A stretch of 11,015 nucleotides of DNA, from NCBI GenBank assembly GCA_013695175.1, contig JACDAZ010000121.1, positions 1 to 11,015 of the forward strand, read 5' to 3'. A model generated the notes under the pieces. That model did not search any database and had not been told where the DNA came from. It saw nothing but the letters and a program-made list of their open reading frames with translations. Of this stretch, positions 6,581-11,015 are shown one piece after another. The first letter of the stretch is position 1. Every line of letters begins with the position of its first letter. Source of the stretch: Flavisolibacter sp. GTDB lineage: Bacteria; Bacteroidota; Bacteroidia; Chitinophagales; Chitinophagaceae. Position numbers and translations under genes: made by a program.

Positions 6581-7864
6581 ATGAGCAGGATTTTATTAAT
6601 ATGGTTAATCATTATGACTTCTTATAAAGTAAATGCACAAACCGATCTTTATTTACGGAAAATATTGGAGAGGAACAAAGACTCTATTTTTAACCAGATT
6701 CTTAATTATCCCCAAACATATCGCCTTCAAATTATTTATACTGAAATAAACAGAGACCAGAAAAACCTTCCTTCTTTTAAAGATCATTATTTTAATTACG
6801 ATCCGGATTTATATTTTAATCCGGCATCCATGGTAAAAATGCCATTAGCATTTTTAGCACTTGAAAAAATAAATGATTTGAATATAAAAGATGTTCATAA
6901 AAACACTACTATTTTGTTTGACAGTAGCGAAAGCTTTCATAGATCATTATATAAAGACACGACAGTCTCATCAGGTTTACCTACTATGGCTCATTTTATT
7001 AAAAGAGCATTTTTAGTAAGTGAAAATGATCCATATAACCGTCTTTACCAGTTGTTGGGACAAGAATATCTCAATAAAAATTTATGGAATAAAGGATATA
7101 AAGATGTCAGAATCACCAGGCAATTTATGGGACTGCCTCAGGAGCAAAACAGGATAACCAACCCTGTTCGGTTTGTAGATGAACAAAATAATAATTTATA
7201 CAGTCAACCTGCTGCTATAAATAAAGATTCATTTGATTTCAGTAGAGAAATAAAATTAGGGAAAGCACATTACAGAAGGGATACATTAATTCAGGAACCA
7301 TTTGATTTTACAAAGCATAATAACCTTTCTTTAAAAACCATGCAGCAATTGCTTCAATCGGTTTTATTTCCGCTCTCTGTTCCGGAACATCAACGTTTTC
7401 GGTTAACAAAGGATGATTATCATTTTCTTTATCAATACCTTTCTCAATACCCCTCCGAAACTCCGGATCCAAAATATGATGCTGATACTTATTACAACAG
7501 TTATGTAAAATTCTTTTTCCGGAATAAAAGTCATACAATGCCTCCTCATGTACGGGTATTTAATAAAGTGGGGTGGAGCTATGGCTTTTTAACTGATGTA
7601 TCTTATGTGGTAGATTTTGAAAATAAAATAGAATACATGCTTGCCGCTACACTATATGTAAACAGCGATGAAATTTTAAATGACGGCAAATATGATTACA
7701 ATGATGTCGGTTATCCTTTCTTATATCAATTGGGTCAAACTATTTACCAGTATGAATTAAAACGTAAAAGAAAATTTGTTCCGGATCTGAAAGATTTTGA
7801 AATAGAATATGAGAAAAGAGATCCTTCTGATACGAGACCTGTTTTGAAAGACGTTGACAATTAA
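6581..7864 (+). CDS. Secreted serine hydrolase with beta-lactamase / penicillin-binding fold
   Basis: The 427-residue product begins with a signal peptide ending near residue 20 (IIMTSYKVNAQ). Three active-site motifs of the beta-lactamase/DD-peptidase superfamily are visible in order: S83-M-V-K86 in NPASMVKMP (SxxK with the nucleophile), S147-E-N149 in VSENDPYN (at the SxN position) and K329-V-G331 in FNKVGWSYG (KTG-like box) followed by the beta strand LTDVSYVVDF. The layout is nearest to class A-like serine hydrolases. The second and third motifs are about 180 residues apart, far more than the roughly 100 of classic class A enzymes, so there is a sizeable insertion (about residues 165-300) rich in charged and aromatic residues. 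It probably acts in the periplasm on peptidoglycan or an ester/amide substrate. Nothing shows that it gives antibiotic resistance. The gene appears monocistronic. Confidence 0.85.
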   Translation: MSRILLIWLIIMTSYKVNAQTDLYLRKILERNKDSIFNQILNYPQTYRLQIIYTEINRDQKNLPSFKDHYFNYDPDLYFNPASMVKMPLAFLALEKINDLNIKDVHKNTTILFDSSESFHRSLYKDTTVSSGLPTMAHFIKRAFLVSENDPYNRLYQLLGQEYLNKNLWNKGYKDVRITRQFMGLPQEQNRITNPVRFVDEQNNNLYSQPAAINKDSFDFSREIKLGKAHYRRDTLIQEPFDFTKHNNLSLKTMQQLLQSVLFPLSVPEHQRFRLTKDDYHFLYQYLSQYPSETPDPKYDADTYYNSYVKFFFRNKSHTMPPHVRVFNKVGWSYGFLTDVSYVVDFENKIEYMLAATLYVNSDEILNDGKYDYNDVGYPFLYQLGQTIYQYELKRKRKFVPDLKDFEIEYEKRDPSDTRPVLKDVDN

Positions 7865-7884
7865 CAAAATCATTCAATATAATT

Positions 7885-8235
7885 TTATTGCACAAAATGC
7901 CAGCAAACACCTGCAAGATCAATAACGTTTACTTCTTTTCCATAAGGTTGGTTTGTAGGGTTGCCTAATTTTATTCCATATTTCTGCTCCAGCTGCTTTT
8001 CTTTGATTTCATTAAAAAAAATGTCTGCATTGTCAATGGCAACATTGATCATAAGATTTTCCGCAAACTCTTTATGATCATATTTCTGTAGTATAAATCT
8101 GCAATCATCTTTTACAAAACCAATGAAGTCGCCTGCTTCCCAGGAAATTGTAAAACCGAGGTCTACAAAAAAATTTTTCGATTTACCAAAATCTTTTCCG
8201 GATGGTACGAAGGGTTGTAATGAAAGAAATTTCAT
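7885..8235 (-). CDS. Small VOC-fold (glyoxalase / bleomycin resistance-like) protein
   Basis: With the ATG at 8233-8235 the protein has 116 residues, a normal size for a two-module VOC (beta-alpha-beta-beta-beta) protein. It starts MKFLSLQPFVPSGKDFGKS, then KNFFVDLGFTISWEAGDFIGF, the first module. The second module includes NLMINVAIDNADIFFNEI, GIKLGNPTNQPYGKEVNVI and the ending DLAGVCWHFVQ, similar to the D-P-A-G-V-x-W-H ending of many VOC proteins. The His and Glu metal ligands of glyoxalase I are not obvious, so an enzymatic role is uncertain; some relatives simply bind hydrophobic ligands or drugs. Longer readings from 8283 (ATG) or 8286 (TTG) add a leader outside the fold and are disfavoured. 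It converges with the serine hydrolase gene, with 20 bases between stop codons. Confidence 0.8.
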   Translation of the reverse strand: MKFLSLQPFVPSGKDFGKSKNFFVDLGFTISWEAGDFIGFVKDDCRFILQKYDHKEFAENLMINVAIDNADIFFNEIKEKQLEQKYGIKLGNPTNQPYGKEVNVIDLAGVCWHFVQ

Positions 8236-8353
8236 TTTTTTTATTAAAGCTACTCGCTTTCGGTAAATGATGTCACACTGCATCAATATTTATGCTCCCG
8301 TGAGCCTGGTCAGTCATTTTAAATTGGAATTTCAATAGATTTAAATCGTGAGT

Positions 8354-8661
8354 ATGGAAAGACATAATAACCTCATATTTAGTAAAAGATTTTTCCTGGT
8401 ATTGTGCTTCTCATGGTTGATCTTTATAGCAATTGATTTTGTTTCTCATACCACATTATTAAAAATCTTTGGATAGATGAAGAACATAATTTAAAGCCTA
8501 AGGAAGAACTTTTTAAATATATCCCTGAAGGTTACCTTTCGTTTTTGTTTTTCAAACTCATGGTAAGAAAGACGGAGTATTTACTTAAGAAAATTGCCGT
8601 CCATTTGTATGGCTCCAGGTATTTCCCAAGTATACGCATGAATTTGGTGTTAATTGAATGA
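8354..8661 (+). pseudogene. Frameshifted remnant of a small membrane protein gene
   Basis: From the ATG at 8354 the frame reads MERHNNLIFSKRFF, a hydrophobic stretch LVLCFSWLIFIAIDF, then VSHTTLLKIFG and a stop at 8474-8476. If one base is added in the A-run at 8461-8465, the reading continues in frame: LLKNLWIDEEHNLKPKEE, then LFKYIPEGYLSFLFF and about 36 more codons to the stop at 8659-8661. The joined product looks like the N-terminal half of a small multi-span membrane protein with the pattern DF-x-x-H-x-x-LL-x-x-x-W. The region after about 8550 no longer reads like membrane protein in this frame; another frame gives VFQTHGKKDGVFT and WLQVFPKYTHEFGVN, so there may be further frameshifts. 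I do not recognise the family firmly. A single sequencing error in the A-run is possible but would not repair the far end. Confidence 0.55.
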
Positions 8662-8701
8662 AACTATCGAAATTCATTTTTTTAATTGAAAATAAAGGAG
8701 T

Positions 8702-9559
8702 TTATTTTCGTTTATAGAAATAAAGGTTTACTTCATTTGAGAATCCTTTTTCACTTAAAGTAAAAAAACCAGTCCCGTTATTACTGAAACAAACGGCTTC
8801 ACCCTGGGGTTCTATTTTATAGGGAAGTTGTATATAGGATTTTTTCAAAACTTCGGAAGGAGCTTCATTGGAATTACGTTTGTAATAAAACAGATTTGTG
8901 TAAGTCTTTATAATAATCTCTTTTCCATCTAATGATATGGCTGCACCAACAACTGCGGAATAAGGTAAGGTGCCAGTAAGGCTAACGACATTTGATCCGG
9001 AATAAGGGTAATCAAGGCGGTAAATTTTTGCAGGATTATCTCGTTTTGTTATAATATAAATGTGTTTTGAATCTGGATCAATAATGAAAGCTTCAGAATC
9101 ATGAGAACCATCAGGATAGGTAAAATTTATAGTTTCAATATTATAAACAGTATCTGTAGTAGCATTAGGTTCAGGAAATTTATAGAATTTATAACTGCTG
9201 TACACATGTGAGTTATCACCCGTTTCAGCTATATAAATATGATTTTCGAACAAAGCCATTTCTTCCCAATCCCTGTTGGTTACACCTTTCAGGAAAATGG
9301 TTTTTGAGATATTCCCATTATAATTAACCAGGTAAAGAACAGGTGGGTTACCTCTATCAGCATGTGCCCAAAGAAATCCATTATTTATTTTACTATCGGC
9401 TATGCCTGATATTTCATTTATTATTGGATTTAATTTATTTACAGAAGGAATAGAATCAAAGATTTGATTGACTATGATATCAGCATCATTCTTACAACTG
9501 GTAGTAAAGCCTGAAATAATATAAATGCATATAAAAACAATTATCTTGATCAACTTCAT
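8702..9559 (-). CDS. Beta-propeller-like lipoprotein of unknown function
   Basis: The 285-residue product opens with a lipoprotein signal (MKLIKIIVFICIYIISGFTT then SC), with C22 as the lipidated cysteine. The mature part looks like a beta-propeller: repeated blades with short loops carrying acidic Glu motifs, NEISGIADS (48-56), NRDWEEMALF (95-104), YIAETGDN (109-116), GSHDSEAFII (151-160) and, near the end, PQGEAVCFSNNG. Each motif is followed by a strand pair such as IYIITK and KIYRLDYPY. This pattern is shared by SdiA-regulated/esterase-like-phytase-like propeller proteins of Bacteroidota, whose substrates are mostly unknown. It is probably anchored in an outer or inner membrane leaflet. 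No conserved catalytic set was identified. The gene is monocistronic; its start codon lies inside a 17-base sequence that is repeated 72 bases upstream. Confidence 0.8.
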   Translation of the reverse strand: MKLIKIIVFICIYIISGFTTSCKNDADIIVNQIFDSIPSVNKLNPIINEISGIADSKINNGFLWAHADRGNPPVLYLVNYNGNISKTIFLKGVTNRDWEEMALFENHIYIAETGDNSHVYSSYKFYKFPEPNATTDTVYNIETINFTYPDGSHDSEAFIIDPDSKHIYIITKRDNPAKIYRLDYPYSGSNVVSLTGTLPYSAVVGAAISLDGKEIIIKTYTNLFYYKRNSNEAPSEVLKKSYIQLPYKIEPQGEAVCFSNNGTGFFTLSEKGFSNEVNLYFYKRK

Positions 9560-9639
9560 TATTTAAGTAGTAAACCGGGGTATTAAATAGGAATGAAATA
9601 ATGAGAAAGTATAGTGAAGTTACAACTTCATTATTTAAG
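9551..9639. repeat. 17-base direct repeat that duplicates the lipoprotein translation start
   Basis: CAACTTCATTATTTAAG occurs at 9551-9567, covering the start of the lipoprotein gene, and again at 9623-9639, 72 bases further upstream. On the minus strand both read CTTAAATAATGAAGTTG. The upstream copy therefore presents the same start signal but codes only Met-Lys-Leu and then TAA. It also forms one arm of the palindrome TGAAGTTACAACTTCA (9615-9630). Confidence 0.6.
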
Positions 9640-9781
9640 GTATAACTAAATATGGTTGCAGTATTTTAATAAAAATTAAGATGTAGCCGATGGACTTATG
9701 AGTTTTCTATTATTCAATAAACTATGTTTAAAACCGTTTCATCATTATTAAGGTAGATATGTTCCAGGTATATATAAAAGG

Positions 9782-9807
9782 AAAAAGGGCAGTTTTTACG
9801 CTGCCCT
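9782..9807 (-). terminator. Intrinsic terminator of the small RNA candidate
   Basis: On the minus strand AGGGCAG (9807-9801), loop CGTAAAAA and CTGCCCT (9792-9786) form a GC-rich seven-base-pair stem followed directly by a T-run (9786-9782). On the plus strand the stem is followed by CTTCAC rather than T, which fixes the direction. No protein gene lies upstream of it on the minus strand. Confidence 0.75.
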
Positions 9808-9933
9808 CTTCACAAGAGTTAACTCGAATGTCGAAAAAATAAATGTACTTAATTGATAAAAATTAACTAATAAAAGTAAAAATCTAACTAAAAAAAATAA
9901 AAAACTAATGCGAAACGTGAGTTAACCGCTTGT
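9782..9933 (-). ncRNA. Candidate structured small RNA, about 150 nt
   Basis: A consensus promoter (9938-9967) would start a minus-strand transcript near 9931-9933, and a hairpin terminator ends it near 9782. Close to the two ends lie long complementary arms: TCACAAG-CG-GTTAACTC (9935-9919 on the minus strand) pairs with GAGTTAAC-T-CTTGTGA (9825-9810), 15 base pairs with one small internal loop. The arm edge may lose one or two bases depending on the exact start site. The 93 bases between the arms are U-rich and include a short hairpin, TTAATT-n6-AATTAA (9849-9866). There is no reading frame. A closing stem around a large open centre, followed by a terminator, recalls 6S RNA, but other small RNA classes are possible. 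Confidence 0.6.
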
Positions 9934-9937
9934 GATT

Positions 9938-9967
9938 CAAACATAGGATTAATTATTGAAAATTCAA
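9938..9967 (-). promoter_or_regulatory. Consensus Bacteroidota promoter of the small RNA candidate
   Basis: On the minus strand TTG (9967-9965), a 19-base spacer and TATGTTTG (9945-9938) match the TTG-N(19-21)-TAnnTTTG consensus with no mismatch, the best promoter in the window. The -33 element sits inside an 18-base palindrome, TTATTGAA-AA-TTCAATAA (9953-9970), which could be an operator or chance AT-rich symmetry. Confidence 0.6.
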
Positions 9968-10116
9968 TAAAAAAATTATTTTTTTTGATGAGTTTCTGAC
10001 TCATAGTTTAAAAAAAGATATAACTAAAAGTTAAGGAATAGTATATTCCAAATATTATTAATTGGTTTGAAAATAATTACCAGATGATGGTATAGTGGTT
10101 GTATACATAAATCCCT

Positions 10117-11015
10117 ATGGAAAAACGTTTAGCGGATTTCAAATATTTGTTGTTAAGTCTTACATTATTTCTTTTTTCCTGTAAGAAGAATACTATACCA
10201 CGCTCCAATCCATTTGCTGTTGCTTCTACCGGAATCACCGATTCGGTTACATTTATTGTTATTGGAGATTGGGGTACAGAAGGATCAGGGAATCAAAAAG
10301 CAATAGCAGACCAGATGGATATACAATCGAGGAAATTTAATGCACAATTCATTATTACCACCGGAGATAACTTTTACCCGGTAGGAGTAAAGGGCACAGA
10401 TGATCCTCATTGGAAGAATTCATTTTATGATGTGTATAATAAAATTGGACACGATATTCCCTGGTATCCTGTATTAGGTAATCATGATTATGCATCCAAT
10501 CCGCAGGCGCAGGTAGATTTTTCATCTAAAAGTAAGAGGTGGACCATGCCCTCAAGATATTATCACAAAAACAAAAAACTTAGCGACTCCTTAAATGCAC
10601 TTTTTGTTTTTACTGATACATCACCATTTTTAAGAGGTTATCACCGCCGTGACATGGGAGATACCAGGTTGCAGGATACTGCTGCTCAATTAAACTGGTT
10701 GAAAAATACATTGTCTTCATCAAAAGATCAATGGAAGATTGTCATTGGTCATCATCCTATTTATTCAGCAGGATCACATGGCAGAACCATTACCTTACTT
10801 AATCTCTTTAAATCTTCATTTTTAAGAAATAATGTAGATTTTTATATCAGCGGACATGATCATAGCTTACAATATTTAAAAATATCAAATCAACCTGTTC
10901 GATACCTCATCTCCGGGGGCGGTTCAAGTAATACATCTGTTTATAAGAGAAGCTATAATGTTTTTGCAAAATCAACAACAGGATTTCTGATCATGACATT
11001 ATATGCTACAAAAGC
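10117..11015 (+). CDS. Purple-acid-phosphatase-like metallophosphoesterase lipoprotein (C-terminally cut by window)
   Basis: The frame is open from the ATG at 10117 to the window edge (299 codons visible). A lipoprotein signal (LLLSLTLFLFSC) gives lipidated C22. All metal-ligand motifs of the calcineurin-like fold follow in the order seen in tartrate-resistant (type 5) acid phosphatases: D51 in VIGDWG, D84 and Y87 in TTGDNFYP, N122 in LGNHDY with H123, H212 in GHHPIYS, and H247 and H249 in SGHDHS. The tyrosine in GDNFYP is the one that gives purple acid phosphatases their colour through an iron bond, so a two-metal (Fe plus Fe/Zn/Mn) centre is expected. It would hydrolyse phosphate monoesters outside the cytoplasm. 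The visible part is close to full length for this family, so probably only a short tail is missing. It is divergent from the small RNA candidate and the lipoprotein gene. Confidence 0.92.
   Translation, partial: MEKRLADFKYLLLSLTLFLFSCKKNTIPRSNPFAVASTGITDSVTFIVIGDWGTEGSGNQKAIADQMDIQSRKFNAQFIITTGDNFYPVGVKGTDDPHWKNSFYDVYNKIGHDIPWYPVLGNHDYASNPQAQVDFSSKSKRWTMPSRYYHKNKKLSDSLNALFVFTDTSPFLRGYHRRDMGDTRLQDTAAQLNWLKNTLSSSKDQWKIVIGHHPIYSAGSHGRTITLLNLFKSSFLRNNVDFYISGHDHSLQYLKISNQPVRYLISGGGSSNTSVYKRSYNVFAKSTTGFLIMTLYATK

Larger units (their letters stand above)
9560..10116. other. Long divergent intergenic region without protein genes
   Basis: This 557-base gap lies between the divergent lipoprotein and phosphatase genes. 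No open frame on either strand looks coding. It holds the upstream copy of the 17-base repeat, the small RNA candidate with its promoter and terminator, and several short palindromes: ATGAGT-n5-ACTCAT (9988-10004), GGAATA-GTA-TATTCC (10035-10049) and TACCA-n5-TGGTA (10078-10092). The last two lie within about 85 bases of the phosphatase start and could be operators. The stretch 9640-9780 shows nothing recognisable apart from AT-rich sequence. Confidence 0.6.

Noticed and set aside
8236..8286. N-terminal extension of the VOC protein from 8283 or 8286
   Set aside because: The VOC fold starts at the ATG at 8233-8235; the extra residues are basic and outside the domain.
9786..9807. Plus-strand terminator at the GGGCAG hairpin
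   Set aside because: On the plus strand the stem is followed by CTTCAC, not a T-run, and there is no plus-strand gene ending nearby; the minus-strand reading fits much better.
1..11015. CRISPR array, tRNA, rRNA, insertion sequence or phage genes
   Set aside because: No regularly spaced repeats, cloverleaf, ribosomal RNA sequence, transposase, integrase or terminal inverted repeats were seen by eye on either strand.

Overview
The window looks like an ordinary chromosomal stretch of a Bacteroidota bacterium, tentatively of the Chitinophagaceae type. The DNA is AT-rich. Several upstream regions carry the Bacteroidota promoter pattern (TTG, about 20 bases, TAnnTTTG), ribosome binding sites are mostly weak, and many products are secreted or lipid-anchored (signal peptides ending in AQ or GQ, lipoboxes ending in SC). 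Taxonomy is inferred from these traits and from protein style, not from a marker gene.

Layout, left to right. (1) 1-149, minus: start of a thioredoxin-reductase-like FAD oxidoreductase running off the left edge, divergent from a stand-alone CheY-like receiver protein (385-765, plus). (2) A two-way terminator at 771-798 separates the receiver gene from a converging secreted S9 prolyl-oligopeptidase-type peptidase (797-2845, minus). (3) A 526-base divergent gap with no convincing intact gene leads to a secreted MORN-repeat protein with a TonB C-terminal domain (3372-4313, plus). (4) A two-gene unit (4540-6278, plus) holds a zinc-dependent alcohol dehydrogenase and a C-terminally membrane-anchored protein of unknown function. 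(5) A wrecked AHSA1/SRPBCC gene (6315-6460, minus) is followed by a secreted beta-lactamase-fold serine hydrolase (6581-7864, plus) and a converging small VOC/glyoxalase-fold protein (7885-8235, minus). (6) A frameshifted remnant of a small membrane protein gene (8354-8661, plus) precedes a beta-propeller lipoprotein (8702-9559, minus). (7) A 557-base gap contains what looks like an undescribed small RNA gene on the minus strand (about 9782-9933). (8) A purple-acid-phosphatase-like lipoprotein (from 10117, plus) runs off the right edge.

The genes do not form one pathway. Most are single-gene units; only the dehydrogenase and its downstream partner look co-transcribed. Many products probably act in the periplasm or at the envelope (peptidase, serine hydrolase, phosphatase, propeller lipoprotein, MORN/TonB_C protein). 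The most notable signal is the small RNA candidate. It combines a full-consensus promoter, complementary arms of 15 base pairs near its two ends and a hairpin terminator with a U-tract, in a region with no coding potential. Its overall plan recalls 6S RNA, but that identity is unproven. Two gene remnants missed by simple ORF calling, a repeated translation-start sequence and a pair of TGATCA-centred repeats upstream of the dehydrogenase also deserve a look.
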